This document shows, piece after piece, positions 52,937-61,798 of a stretch of 64,000 nt of DNA (positions within the stretch are counted from its first letter, which is position 1; every line of letters starts with the position of its first letter). Under the pieces are notes generated by a model, which was not told the DNA's origin, did no database searches, and saw nothing but the letters and a program-made list of their open reading frames with translations. Position numbers and translations under genes: made by a program. The stretch spans positions 1,302,001 through 1,366,000 of the forward strand of contig NC_015865.1 of the NCBI RefSeq assembly GCF_000221185.1, written 5' to 3'. This DNA is from Thermococcus sp. 4557 (GTDB lineage Archaea > Methanobacteriota_B > Thermococci > Thermococcales > Thermococcaceae).

Positions 52937-54346
52937 TTAGAGCTTCCCGTTCTCCCTCAGCCACTCGCCGTACTTGACGAGGGCGTAGACGGCATCGACA
53001 CCGTCCTCGACGGTCTCGTATACTGGGATCCCCTTGAGCTCGATGTTCCTGGCCATCTTGTGCGGGTAGTCTCCACCGGGGGCCACGAAGACTATCGGCT
53101 TGCCGTACTCCCGCATCCTGGCCATCGCCTCGACGATTCCTTCGTCGAGGGCCGGGCTCTGGAAGAGTGCTATGACGACGAGAACATCGACGTTCGGGTC
53201 TTCAAGGGCATAGCGCATCGCAACCTCGTAGCGGCTCGATGGGGCGTCGCCGATGATGTCGATGGGGTTCTTGTAGCTCATGTGCTCCGGAAGCTCACCC
53301 CTCTCTATGGCCTCCCGGAACTTCCGGTTGGTCTCCTCGCTCAGCTCGGCGAGCTTCATTCCCTTCTCGAGCAGGCCGTCGCTCATCATGACTCCGGCTC
53401 CACCGCCGTTGGTGACTATCGCGACCCTGTTGCCCTTTGCCGGCTTCTGCATGGCCAGAGCTTTGGCGTAGTTGAAGAGCTGGCGCATGCTTTTGGCTTC
53501 TAAAACGCCGGTCTGCTCAAAGGCGGCCTGGTATATCCTGTAGGCACCGGCGAGTGAACCGGTGTGGCTCGCGGCGGCCTTTGCCCCGGCCTCGGTCCTT
53601 CCAGCCTTGAGGATGATGATGGGCTTCTTGAGCGTGACCTCCTTGGCGGTGTTGAAGAACTTCCTTCCGTCCTTGACGCCTTCTATGTAGCCGGTAATGA
53701 CGCCTGTCTTCGGGTCGTCGCCGAGGTAGGCCATGAAGTCGCTCTCGTCGAGGTCTGCCATGTTGCCGAGGCTGATGAACTTGCTCATTCCTATCTTATG
53801 GCTGGCGGCCCAGTCGAGGATCGCAGCGCCGAAGGCACCGCTCTGGCTCATGAAAGCGACCTTTCCGAAGGGCGGCCTGGCCTGCCTCTCCGGCGGGTTA
53901 AAGTTGCAGTCGAAGCCGTTCTCGAGGTTGGTGACGCCGAGGCAGTTCGGACCGACGAGCCTTATTCCCCACTTCCTGGCGCGCTTCACGAGCTCCTCCT
54001 CAAGCTCGGCCCTTCCGGCCTCCTTGAAACCGGCGGAGATGACGACGGCGCTCTTAACGCCCTTCTCGCCGCACTCGTCTATAACATTGGGGACGAACTT
54101 CGCAGGAACCGCTATGACAGCGACGTCAACATCGTCCGGTATCTCCTTAATGCTCCTGTAAACCGGGAACTTCTTCCCGTTGACCTCGACCTCGCCGCCC
54201 TTGACGTTGACGGCGTAGACCTTTCCGTCGAAGTTGAGCGTTATCGAGCGCATTATCGCGTTTCCTATCTTTCCAGGGACGTTTGACGCCCCGATGACCG
54301 CGACGCTCTTCGGATAAAACAGGAAATCGAGCCTTGGTGCCTCCAT
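52937..54346 (-). CDS. Acetate--CoA ligase (ADP-forming) alpha subunit
   Basis: 469 aa. ADP-forming acyl-CoA synthetases turn acyl-CoA, ADP and phosphate into acid, CoA and ATP, the energy-conserving step of peptide and sugar fermentation in Thermococcales. The CoA-binding domain (SVAVIGASNVPGKIGNAIMR), GPNCLGVTNLENG and MSQSGAFGAAILDWAASHKI with ASHTGSLAGAYRIYQAAFEQ (phosphohistidine region) are present. The beta subunit is usually encoded elsewhere in the genome, as here. ATG 54346 follows GGAGGTG by 6 nt. TATA-like TTAAATATG on the minus strand lies at about 54378-54388. Confidence 0.93.
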   Translation of the reverse strand: MEAPRLDFLFYPKSVAVIGASNVPGKIGNAIMRSITLNFDGKVYAVNVKGGEVEVNGKKFPVYRSIKEIPDDVDVAVIAVPAKFVPNVIDECGEKGVKSAVVISAGFKEAGRAELEEELVKRARKWGIRLVGPNCLGVTNLENGFDCNFNPPERQARPPFGKVAFMSQSGAFGAAILDWAASHKIGMSKFISLGNMADLDESDFMAYLGDDPKTGVITGYIEGVKDGRKFFNTAKEVTLKKPIIILKAGRTEAGAKAAASHTGSLAGAYRIYQAAFEQTGVLEAKSMRQLFNYAKALAMQKPAKGNRVAIVTNGGGAGVMMSDGLLEKGMKLAELSEETNRKFREAIERGELPEHMSYKNPIDIIGDAPSSRYEVAMRYALEDPNVDVLVVIALFQSPALDEGIVEAMARMREYGKPIVFVAPGGDYPHKMARNIELKGIPVYETVEDGVDAVYALVKYGEWLRENGKL

Positions 54347-54437
54347 CTTGTCCACCTCCGAAGGTTTTTCGGGAGCCCATATTTAAGCCTTCCTCCCCAG
54401 ATGGGTACATCCAGGGAAGTGGATATTTTGTCCAGCT

Positions 54438-54474
54438 ATGGTTCTTAATGAACCATGGCCTTTACATATATAAA
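54438..54474 (+). promoter_or_regulatory. 7-bp inverted repeat beside TATA-like element
   Basis: ATGGTTC-ttaat-GAACCAT (54438-54456) lies 4 bp before TTTACATATATAAAG (54461-54475). This is 80-110 bp before ATG 54551, with AACGTTAAAA and AACGTTTAAA repeats (about 54511 and 54529) closer to the gene. Possible operator of the winged-helix operon; autoregulation is inference. Confidence 0.4.
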
Positions 54475-54550
54475 GCTACCGGGGAAAGCAAAAGGGTTAT
54501 ATGCCATAACGTTAAAAGAAGCATTAGAACGTTTAAATTGGGTGGTGGAA

Positions 54551-55126
54551 ATGGCGAAAGTGAAGGTCATAACCGACCCAGAGGTCATAAAGCTGATGCT
54601 CGAGGACACGAGAAGGAAGATACTCGGACTGCTCCGCAACAAGGAGATGACCATCTCCCAGCTCAGCGAGATACTCGGCAAGACTCCCCAGACGATATAC
54701 CACCATATCGAGAAGCTCAAGGAGGCCGGCCTTGTTGAGGTCAAGAGGACCGAGATGAAGGGCAACCTGGTGGAGAAGTACTACGGAAGGACTGCCGATG
54801 CCTTCTACATCAACATGTACCTCGGGGACGAGGAGCTCCGCTACTTCGCCCGCTCAAGGCTCAAGATAAAGCTGGAGATATTCAAGGCCCTTGGCTATGA
54901 GTTCGATGACGATGAGCTGCTCAACACGATGGATGAGCTTCTCAAGAAGGAGCATGAGTGCAAGACGGAGATATCCAAGGAGATCGAGGCCAACGAGGAG
55001 GCGCTTAAGGACTTCTCCAACGAGGACATAATCCACGCCATCGAGTGGCTGGCCATGGCCAGGATGGGCCGCGACGAGGAGACCCTAGAGCTCCTCAAGA
55101 AGCTGGGAGAAATACTTAAAAAATAA
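54551..55126 (+). CDS. ArsR-type winged-helix regulator
   Basis: 191 aa. An ArsR-like winged helix (MLEDTRRKILGLLRNKEMTI, LSEILGKTPQTIYHHIEKLK, wing EMKGNLVEKYYG) followed by a helical C-terminal domain of about 100 residues (DELLKKEHECKTEISKEIEA). ATG 54551 with GGTGG upstream is chosen; the longer frame from 54455 has no conserved sequence. Starts a run with DUF211 and a second winged-helix gene. Confidence 0.88.
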   Translation: MAKVKVITDPEVIKLMLEDTRRKILGLLRNKEMTISQLSEILGKTPQTIYHHIEKLKEAGLVEVKRTEMKGNLVEKYYGRTADAFYINMYLGDEELRYFARSRLKIKLEIFKALGYEFDDDELLNTMDELLKKEHECKTEISKEIEANEEALKDFSNEDIIHAIEWLAMARMGRDEETLELLKKLGEILKK

Positions 55127-55152
55127 CTCCCAGAAAGGGGAAGCGATGGGAT

Positions 55153-55458
55153 ATGGCAAAGGGGATAAGGTTACTGGTTCTGGACGTGCTTAAACCGCAC
55201 CAGCCGATGGTGACGGAGCTGGCGCTCGGACTAAGCGAGCTCGAGGGCGTTGATGGCGTCAACATAACCCTCGTTGAGATAGACAAGGAGACGGAGAACG
55301 TCAAGATAACGATGGCCGGCGACAACCTCGACTACGACGAGATAGTCAGGACGATAGAGGAGTTCGGCGGCGTGGTGCACAGCATAGACATGGTTGCGGC
55401 GGGTAAGAAGATCGTTGAGGAGGGAGAAACCCCCCAGGACAAGCTGGAGGAGTACTGA
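55153..55458 (+). CDS. DUF211 family protein
   Basis: 101 aa. RLLVLDVLKPHQPMVTELAL, LVEIDKETENVKITMAGDNL and GGVVHSIDMVAAGKK cover nearly the whole DUF211 domain, a ferredoxin-like fold that forms ring-shaped oligomers in crystal structures of archaeal members. Function unknown, proposed to bind nucleotides or metal. Sits 26 bp after and directly before winged-helix genes. Confidence 0.9.
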   Translation: MAKGIRLLVLDVLKPHQPMVTELALGLSELEGVDGVNITLVEIDKETENVKITMAGDNLDYDEIVRTIEEFGGVVHSIDMVAAGKKIVEEGETPQDKLEEY

Positions 55459-56019
55459 GTGAGGGAAGTTTTGATAATCACCGAGCCCGAGAAGGTGAAG
55501 GTGCTCTCAGAAGAGACGCGCTTCAGGATTCTCCAGCTCCTCAGACAGAGACCCATGACCATAAACGAACTGAGCGACGCCCTGGAAAAGGACAGGACAA
55601 CGGTCTATCGCCATGTCAAGACCCTGGAGAAAGCGGGACTCGTTGAGGAGCTGGAGACCCAGGGAAACGAGAGGGTCTACTCCAGGGCCGCCAGGCTGTT
55701 CCTCATCAAGGCAGACCCAGACGAAAGCATAGAGAAGTTCAGACAGGCGTACCTCCAGGTGGAGGCCGAGAAGCTCGTTCAGATTCTGGAGAAAGCGGGT
55801 TTCAGGATAAAGAACAGGGGGGAGCTGGTAAAGCTCGCCAAAGAGGTCCTGAACGAGGTGGAGATCAACTCCCAGCCGGTTCTCAAGAGAATATCCCAGG
55901 CGGGCGTGGAACTCACGGAGATAGAGCTCTTCCACCTCCTCAACATGCTCGTCTTCATGCAGAGCTGCGAGCTGTGTGGAAAGGCCCAAGAGGCCCGAGG
56001 GATGATCGAAGACGACTGA
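55459..56019 (+). CDS. ArsR/TrmB-type winged-helix regulator
   Basis: 186 aa. EKVKVLSEETRFRILQLLRQ, LSDALEKDRTTVYRHVKTLE and the wing QGNERVYSRAARLFL form the winged helix; the C-terminal helical half (VEAEKLVQILEKAGFRIKNR) includes a CELCGKA pair of Cys near the end that may bind metal. GTG immediately follows the DUF211 stop. Likely partner or paralogue of the regulator at 54551. Confidence 0.88.
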   Translation: MREVLIITEPEKVKVLSEETRFRILQLLRQRPMTINELSDALEKDRTTVYRHVKTLEKAGLVEELETQGNERVYSRAARLFLIKADPDESIEKFRQAYLQVEAEKLVQILEKAGFRIKNRGELVKLAKEVLNEVEINSQPVLKRISQAGVELTEIELFHLLNMLVFMQSCELCGKAQEARGMIEDD

Positions 56020-56109
56020 GCCTTGGTCATCCCACCCCTCTTTTCAACCGACCCCCAAAGGGCCAGACTCACGGAAAGAAAAACTCAGCGTTGAAACGGG
56101 ATGTTTCAT

Positions 56110-56208
56110 TTCTGACCACCCATCCGGTGTTCTTTTACGTTCCACAATGAACAGCAGTGGCAAAGCTTAAATATTTCACCATCAGTGATATATTCTGACC
56201 ATCCGGTG
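56110..56208 (+). repeat. Partial duplicate of amylase leader
   Basis: TTCTGACCACCCATCCGGTG (56110-56129) and TTCTGACC-ATCCGGTG (56193-56208) are near-identical; the second includes the ribosome site. The first has no start codon in the right place. Confidence 0.4.
56165..56190 (+). promoter_or_regulatory. Amylase promoter with TrmBL1-type (TGM) operator
   Basis: TTAAATATTT (about 56167-56176) is the TATA box about 45 bp before ATG 56218. Just downstream, TTTCAC-CATCA-GTGATA (56174-56190) matches the Thermococcales glycolytic motif TATCAC-N5-GTGATA in 11 of 12 fixed positions. The regulator TrmBL1 (Tgr) represses genes when the motif lies downstream of TATA, as here, and is released by maltodextrin-type sugars, which fits a starch-degrading enzyme. 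Confidence 0.7.
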
Positions 56209-56217
56209 GTGATTGCC

Positions 56218-57591
56218 ATGGCCAGGAAGGTGTTGGTGGCACTTCTCGTGCTTCTGGTCTTTCTCAGCGTCTCGGCAGTTCCTGCAAAGGCGGAAACCCT
56301 CGAGAACGGCGGCGTCATAATGCAGGCCTTCTACTGGGACGTCCCGGGCGGGGGAATCTGGTGGGACACGATAGCCCAGAAGATACCCGACTGGGCGAGC
56401 GCAGGGATTTCGGCGATATGGATTCCCCCTGCGAGCAAGGGCATGAGCGGCGGCTACTCGATGGGATACGACCCCTACGATTATTTTGACCTCGGTGAGT
56501 ACTATCAGAAGGGAACCGTTGAGACCCGCTTCGGCTCTAAACAGGAGCTCGTGAACATGATAAACACCGCTCACGCCTACGGCATAAAGGTGATAGCCGA
56601 CATAGTCATCAACCACCGCGCCGGCGGCGACCTGGAGTGGAACCCCTTCGTCGGGGACTACACATGGACGGACTTCTCGAAGGTCGCGTCGGGCAAGTAC
56701 ACCGCCAACTACCTCGACTTCCACCCCAACGAGGTCAAGTGCTGCGACGAGGGTACCTTCGGTGGCTATCCCGACATCGCCCACGAGAAGAGCTGGGACC
56801 AGTACTGGCTCTGGGCCAGCCAGGAGAGCTACGCGGCCTACCTCAGGAGCATCGGCATCGACGCCTGGCGCTTCGACTACGTCAAGGGTTACGGAGCGTG
56901 GGTCGTCAAGGACTGGCTGAACTGGTGGGGCGGCTGGGCAGTTGGAGAGTACTGGGACACCAACGTCGATGCGCTCCTCAACTGGGCCTACAACAGCAAC
57001 GCCAAAGTCTTCGACTTCCCGCTCTACTACAAGATGGACGAGGCCTTCGATAACAACAACATTCCGGCCCTCGTCGATGCCCTCAAGAACGGCGGCACCG
57101 TCGTCAGCCGCGACCCATTCAAGGCGGTGACCTTCGTCGCCAACCACGACACCGACATAATCTGGAACAAGTACCCGGCCTACGCCTTCATTCTCACCTA
57201 CGAGGGCCAGCCGACAATATTCTACCGCGACTACGAGGAGTGGCTCAACAAGGACAGGCTCAACAACCTCATCTGGATACACGACCACCTCGCCGGGGGA
57301 AGCACCGACATCGTCTACTACGATAACGATGAACTCATCTTCGTCAGGAACGGCTACGGGGACAAGCCGGGGCTTATAACCTACATCAACCTCGGCTCGA
57401 GCAAGGCCGGAAGGTGGGTCTACGTTCCGAAGTTCGCAGGCTCGTGCATACACGAGTACACCGGCAACCTCGGCGGCTGGGTGGACAAGTGGGTTTATTC
57501 GAGTGGCTGGGTCTACCTCGAGGCCCCGGCCCACGACCCGGCCAACGGCCAGTACGGCTACTCCGTCTGGAGTTACTGTGGGGTGGGCTGA
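56218..57591 (+). CDS. amyA: Secreted alpha-amylase, GH13
   Basis: 457 aa, like other Thermococcus extracellular amylases. Signal peptide ([20 protein letters not shown]), then the GH13 barrel with region [30 protein letters not shown] (nucleophile Asp), [13 protein letters not shown] (acid/base Glu) and [12 protein letters not shown] (Asp). [17 protein letters not shown] carries the Cys-rich metal site known from Thermococcales amylases. It hydrolyses alpha-1,4 bonds of starch outside the cell. GGTGGTGA is 5 nt before ATG 56218. Likely repressed by TrmBL1 through the site at 56174-56190. Confidence 0.96.
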   Translation: MARKVLVALLVLLVFLSVSAVPAKAETLENGGVIMQAFYWDVPGGGIWWDTIAQKIPDWASAGISAIWIPPASKGMSGGYSMGYDPYDYFDLGEYYQKGTVETRFGSKQELVNMINTAHAYGIKVIADIVINHRAGGDLEWNPFVGDYTWTDFSKVASGKYTANYLDFHPNEVKCCDEGTFGGYPDIAHEKSWDQYWLWASQESYAAYLRSIGIDAWRFDYVKGYGAWVVKDWLNWWGGWAVGEYWDTNVDALLNWAYNSNAKVFDFPLYYKMDEAFDNNNIPALVDALKNGGTVVSRDPFKAVTFVANHDTDIIWNKYPAYAFILTYEGQPTIFYRDYEEWLNKDRLNNLIWIHDHLAGGSTDIVYYDNDELIFVRNGYGDKPGLITYINLGSSKAGRWVYVPKFAGSCIHEYTGNLGGWVDKWVYSSGWVYLEAPAHDPANGQYGYSVWSYCGVG

Positions 57592-57779
57592 GGTCTCCCA
57601 CCCCAGTTGTTTCCATTCTTCTCGTTTCTGTTTACGACGACACTTGATTGGCTCCCTTTCTCGCGAATCCCGGTCGGAGGGACTCAAAAATCCCACTGAG
57701 AAGCCAGCCATGAGGAACATCACCATCTCTTTCGGGAGGCCATGACAACCCGAACCGCGTTTTCGGAGGCCATTTTTCA

Positions 57780-58415
57780 TCACCCGCACCGCCCTTCGTC
57801 CACAGCAACGACCTCGTCGGTGAGGTACGTCCCGTTGATGACCTCCACCGGGCAGATGAGGGTCCCGTTCGTCCCGGTTATCTCCACGAAAATCCCCCAC
57901 GTTCTTCCAAGGACCTCAACGCTCTCGTTCACGCAGGTCGTCTCGTTTGAAGCTCGGAATAGGAAGTAAACGATGGAGTTCCTTTCAATTTTGTAGCCGA
58001 GGTAGGTGCCGTTGATGCAGGAACTCAGGGTTATCCTCCGCCGCAGGGCGTCTTCAAGGGTCGGGAAGCAGTGCCCGTCGTCGAGGACGAAGTGTCCGTC
58101 CTCAAAGGTCGCCCTGCAGTAGAGCAGGTCTCCATCGCGTATCTCAGCCACCACGTAATCGACGGGAAGGTCAAAGGCCCTCACGAGCCGAAAGTCCCTC
58201 TCACCTCCACCGGAGCGCCTGAACTTGAAGAGCGCCACGTGGGTAACATCGTTGGGATAGCCGGCCATAAGCTCCGCACCCCCAAATTTCATCGGGGAGT
58301 CGAAGTGGGCCTCGACCTCCACCCGGTACTTCTCCCCCGAAGAGAGGATAAGAAGGGAAACCAGAACCAGGGAGACAACGGCAATAAAAGGGAAGGCCTT
58401 CAAAAAACGCCCCAT
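57780..58415 (-). CDS. Hypothetical membrane-anchored secreted protein
   Basis: 211 aa. One N-terminal helix (FPFIAVVSLVLVSLLILSS), then a soluble domain with several Cys (DDGHCF, SSCING, ETTCVNES, LICPVE and EGRCG), at least five, which could form disulfides outside the cell, plus Asn sequons. GGTGG is 4 nt before the ATG. No family recognised. Starts 9 bp downstream of the nnr stop codon, so it is probably in the same operon. Confidence 0.75.
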   Translation of the reverse strand: MGRFLKAFPFIAVVSLVLVSLLILSSGEKYRVEVEAHFDSPMKFGGAELMAGYPNDVTHVALFKFRRSGGGERDFRLVRAFDLPVDYVVAEIRDGDLLYCRATFEDGHFVLDDGHCFPTLEDALRRRITLSSCINGTYLGYKIERNSIVYFLFRASNETTCVNESVEVLGRTWGIFVEITGTNGTLICPVEVINGTYLTDEVVAVDEGRCG

Positions 58416-58424
58416 CGTACCACC

Positions 58425-59867
58425 TCAGAACTCCATCACCCACCTAACCGCGCGCGGCACTTTCTTCGCAACCTCCAACGCGGTGAAGTTCTCGCCGAAC
58501 TCTTCCTCCACCATGTCCCCGGCGAGGCCGTTGAGGAACGCCCCAACTGATGCCGCCCTTAACGGTTCGTTGCCGAGCGCGAGGAGTGCACCAACGAGGC
58601 CGGCAAGAACATCGCCCGTTCCACCGGTGGTCATTCCCCTGTTCCCGGTTCTGTTGTACTTCCAGGTTTTCCCATCGCTTATGATGTCGTAGGGGCCTTT
58701 GAGCAGAATAACGCCCCCAACCTCGCCGGCCTTCTCCGTCACCACCTCAGCCTTCTTTATGAGTGAACCCTCGGGCTTCACGCCAAAGAGAACCCCAAAC
58801 TCGCCGGCGTGTGGGGTTAGGACGAAGGTCTTCCCATCGAGAACGCTCAAATCCTCGGCAACTGCCTTTAGGCCATCGGCGTCTATGACCATCGGCTTTT
58901 CGCAGCGCCTTACGAACTCCCTCACGAACTCCTTCGTCTCCTCGGCGAGGCCGATTCCAGGCCCGATGACGACGGCGTCGGCCTTTTGAGCCATGCTCAG
59001 GAGTTCATGGACGTGATCCGGCGAGAAGTTTCTTCCCTCGACCGGTCTGAGTATCAGGTCCGGGTCGTTTATCCGTCTCGCCGGTTCCGAGGGCATCGCG
59101 AGGTAGACCAGATCCACGGGATATGAGGCGGCCTTGGAAGCGAGGTAGGGCGCGCCGTAGTAGTCTCCACTGCCACCGATGATGAGCAGTCTGCCGTTCT
59201 GACCCTTGTGCTCGCCCTTCTTCCTTAAAGCAAACTTCGCATCGCCGGGACCGACGAGGTGGTAGAGCTCCTTTGGGTAGCCTATCTTGACGATTACCCG
59301 CTCGAAGCCCTCGTACTCATCCTTGTCCCACTGGAAGGTCACCGCGAAGTCGGCCTTGATGCGGACGGCACTGGGATAGCCGCTCGGAAGGTCGACGCTG
59401 ACGATTTTTGCCTTTTCGGAGTACTCGTTGATTTTCTCGATGGCCGAGCGTATCGGTTCGCGCGGCTCGCCCTTTGTACCGGCCCCGAGGAGTGCATCCA
59501 CTATGACGTCGTAACCACTCAGGTCAAGCCCCTTTATGTAGGCGGAATCCTTGAGAACACGGATTTTCACGAAGTCGAGACCCTTGAGTATCTCCCAGTT
59601 GTGCCTGGCTTCCTCGCTCCTAATCTTTGCCTCGTCCCCCACGAGGAAGAGCGTGACCTCGTTTTCGAAGCTGAGATGCCGAGCGGCAACAAAGCCGTCG
59701 CCGCCGTTGTTTCCGGTGCCGGAAAAGACCGCAATTTTAAGCCCCGTTCCAAAGCGCTCCTCAACCGTGCGCGCCACTCCGGCACCGGCATTCTCCATGA
59801 GCTGGTAAGGGGTTATGCCGAGCCACTTGGCATTGATGTCCCAGATGTAAACGTCCTCGATGCGCAT
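58425..59867 (-). CDS. nnr: Bifunctional NAD(P)H-hydrate epimerase / ADP-dependent dehydratase
   Basis: 480 aa. The N-terminal YjeF epimerase (MENAGAGVARTVEERFG, SGTGNNGGDGFVAARHLSFE) is fused to the C-terminal ribokinase-like dehydratase (IGGSGDYYGAPYLASKAAS, VVIGPGIGLAEE, TTGGTGDVLAGLVGALLALG). Together they repair NADHX and NADPHX, heat-damaged reduced cofactors, using ATP or ADP. GGTGGTG 3 nt before ATG 59867 selects that start over 59876. Important at high temperature, where hydration is fast. Confidence 0.95.
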   Translation of the reverse strand: MRIEDVYIWDINAKWLGITPYQLMENAGAGVARTVEERFGTGLKIAVFSGTGNNGGDGFVAARHLSFENEVTLFLVGDEAKIRSEEARHNWEILKGLDFVKIRVLKDSAYIKGLDLSGYDVIVDALLGAGTKGEPREPIRSAIEKINEYSEKAKIVSVDLPSGYPSAVRIKADFAVTFQWDKDEYEGFERVIVKIGYPKELYHLVGPGDAKFALRKKGEHKGQNGRLLIIGGSGDYYGAPYLASKAASYPVDLVYLAMPSEPARRINDPDLILRPVEGRNFSPDHVHELLSMAQKADAVVIGPGIGLAEETKEFVREFVRRCEKPMVIDADGLKAVAEDLSVLDGKTFVLTPHAGEFGVLFGVKPEGSLIKKAEVVTEKAGEVGGVILLKGPYDIISDGKTWKYNRTGNRGMTTGGTGDVLAGLVGALLALGNEPLRAASVGAFLNGLAGDMVEEEFGENFTALEVAKKVPRAVRWVMEF

Positions 59868-60299
59868 GAGCACCACCGTGAGTGCTTAGGCCCAACCTGT
59901 TAAATCGTTTTCAGTCATTGCCCCACTAACCAGCAACACCGAGAGGAGAAGCAGGGGGCAAACTCAAAAAAGAACCAAACGGAATAGGCTCCAAGTTCCA
60001 CAGACATTCAATTTCACCCTTCCAAATCTGAACGGTCTTCCACAGCGGATGTTTTCTCATCTTCATCCATTTCTTTCTCAGAGGGAGCCCCATCAAAACC
60101 GAAGCTCAGGTATAGCATCACAAGTAGAAACAGAGTTCCAACTACAAAAACCGCCACCGCCATGTCCAGCCCGTAAACAAGGCTCATTGAAGCAAAGGGT
60201 CCGGAGTAACCGCTGCAATCCGCTTGACGGTTCCTTCACAGGAGGCGGCCACTGTTACCCCCAAGATAAATGATAATTATAACATTTTTGACATCCGAT
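59868..60299. other. 432-bp gene-poor stretch with gene remnants
   Basis: Apart from the fragment at 60014-60187, the minus strand shows a short unrelated piece (GTVKRIAAVTPD at about 60207-60242) that does not connect with it in frame. AT-rich TAATTATAACATTTTTG at about 60271-60289 may be a promoter remnant. The lack of any intact gene in a dense genome suggests decay. Confidence 0.45.
60014..60187 (-). pseudogene. Fragment of a membrane protein (57 codons)
   Basis: From ATG 60187 the frame gives one hydrophobic helix (MAVAVFVVGTLFLLVMLYLS) and a charged tail ending SAVEDRSDLEG. The frame is open further upstream (GYSGPFASMSLVYG), which reads like the loop and last helix of a larger transporter (MFS-like by feel), but no longer protein exists. 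There is no ribosome site. It is best read as the 3' end of a broken transporter gene; an intact single-helix small protein is the alternative. Confidence 0.5.
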
Positions 60300-60845
60300 T
60301 CAACCCAAAACACTTAACGCAGTCCGGTATGCGTCCCCCGAGTACAGCACCAGATAAACCCTCTCGACGCTCCTCGCTTCCTTCGAGAACTCCTCGACCG
60401 TTTCTTTGAACGTCCTCACGACCTCCTCGAGCGGGCAGCCGTAGATGCCCGCGCTTATGGCCGGAAAGGCCATAGTTTTAACGCCCAGTTCATCGGCCTT
60501 TCTCAGCGCCCCCATAATTGCTTTTCGGAGCTTCTCCTTCTTGTCATCGTCCCAGACGCCGCCGCAGTAGGGCCCAACCGTGTGAATGACGTACCTGATT
60601 CCGTGTTCCTCAAGCCTCATCGCGGGGGTCACGACTACCTCGCCGTGATCGATGGAGTCCTTTCCGAGCTGCTCCCTCATCGCCCCCTTGCTTATCCTGA
60701 TGTACTCGCGGGCGTTTCCAGCGGCGGCCTTAGCTATCGCGTAGGCAACGCCACCGCCGTGTTCCAGGTACTTGTTGGCGGCGTTCACTATGGCCTCTGC
60801 CGGAAAGCGGGTTATGTCCCCGCGGACTATCTCAAAGGACGGCAC
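60300..60845 (-). CDS. Macrodomain protein (ADP-ribose / O-acetyl-ADP-ribose hydrolase type)
   Basis: 181 aa. EIVRGDITRFPAEAIVNAAN, YLEHGGGVAYAIAKAA, IRYVIHTVGPYC and MAFPAISAGIYGCPLEEVV are the full set of macrodomain ADP-ribose-binding blocks. Members deacetylate O-acetyl-ADP-ribose or remove ADP-ribose from proteins. GGTGA is 5 nt before GTG 60845, which I prefer over GTG 60854. Function inferred from family. Confidence 0.93.
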   Translation of the reverse strand: MPSFEIVRGDITRFPAEAIVNAANKYLEHGGGVAYAIAKAAAGNAREYIRISKGAMREQLGKDSIDHGEVVVTPAMRLEEHGIRYVIHTVGPYCGGVWDDDKKEKLRKAIMGALRKADELGVKTMAFPAISAGIYGCPLEEVVRTFKETVEEFSKEARSVERVYLVLYSGDAYRTALSVLG

Positions 60846-60984
60846 CCCAATCACCGTTTTACCGATTACTCACGACCGATTTTAACAGTTGCGCGGGTTG
60901 TTACTCAATATCTCATTTCACAACATACAACTTAAAACAGTAAAAGTTAAATACGGTGGGACCCCCATGAACAGTGGTGGTGGA

Positions 60985-61797
60985 ATGAGGGCATTCGAGG
61001 CACTGACGGAAGCCATTACATCCATTTCGGAGGACAAGAGGCTATGGAGGTATCCCGTTGCGGCGTCGGGGATAGCCGGTGCGCTCATGGCCATCTCCGG
61101 ACTCGATTCAAATGTGGAGCTGGTGGCATACAGTCCCAATTTCAGCATCGGCATCGCGGTTCTGCTCGCCATTATAGCCATACTCATCAGGCTCACGGTC
61201 ATCTACTACCCCACCAGGGCATTCTACCACCACAAAAAGGGCATACCCTTCGAGGAGCAGGCCCTCATAAGGGAATCCGTGACAGGGGGGATAATAGTCC
61301 TCCTGGTGGGCATCGTTTATGGAATCGTAATCTTCATAGCCGGCGGCCTCATGCTCTTCCCCGCAATACTGGCGTACTACGCCCTCTCCGGAACAACGAA
61401 GTATGTGATAGCGGCGCTGCTTGGACTGCCCCCCGCGATCTTCCTGATGGGGATAATCACCATGATGATTCCAGCGTACATATGGAGCAAGGATTTCGGG
61501 GAGGGGCTGGGAATCATCGGAACCGCCCTGGACAATGCTAAAGAGGTTTTCGTCTTCGGGGCACTTATGGGGGCCGTTATCGTTGGTATCGGGGCCGCGG
61601 CCGGAGGGCTTGTTTTCATGACCTCCCTCGTTGCCAGAGGCTTCACTGGGGCCCTGCTGGCGGGCCTGATCGACGGTCTCACAACCGGCCTCGCGAGCGT
61701 TCTCTCAGCCATCGCTGGAGCGGCGATGTACAGGGCGCTCAGGGCATGGAGGGAAAAGAGGGTAAACCTCGACCCGGACTGGCTGGCCAGCCTCTGA
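60985..61797 (+). CDS. Six-helix membrane protein, unknown function
   Basis: 270 aa. After a soluble N-terminus (FEALTEAITSISEDKRLWRY) come about six helices, with a Gly/Ala-rich C-terminal half (GAVIVGIGAAAGGLVFMTS). ATG 60985 (GGTGGTG directly upstream) is preferred over ATG 60967. TATA-like AAGTTAAATACGG at about 60948-60958. Resembles archaeal DUF-type membrane proteins with stalled annotation; family not identified. The stop is 1 bp from the convergent amidohydrolase. Confidence 0.78.
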   Translation: MRAFEALTEAITSISEDKRLWRYPVAASGIAGALMAISGLDSNVELVAYSPNFSIGIAVLLAIIAILIRLTVIYYPTRAFYHHKKGIPFEEQALIRESVTGGIIVLLVGIVYGIVIFIAGGLMLFPAILAYYALSGTTKYVIAALLGLPPAIFLMGIITMMIPAYIWSKDFGEGLGIIGTALDNAKEVFVFGALMGAVIVGIGAAAGGLVFMTSLVARGFTGALLAGLIDGLTTGLASVLSAIAGAAMYRALRAWREKRVNLDPDWLASL

Positions 61798-61798
61798 G

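Noticed and set aside
57660-57690. CGAATCCCGGTCGGAGGGACTC downstream of the amylase, resembling a tRNA 3' half or att site
   Set aside because: There is no T-arm stem on the 5' side, no acceptor pairing and no other tRNA part nearby; resemblance is limited to a few bases.
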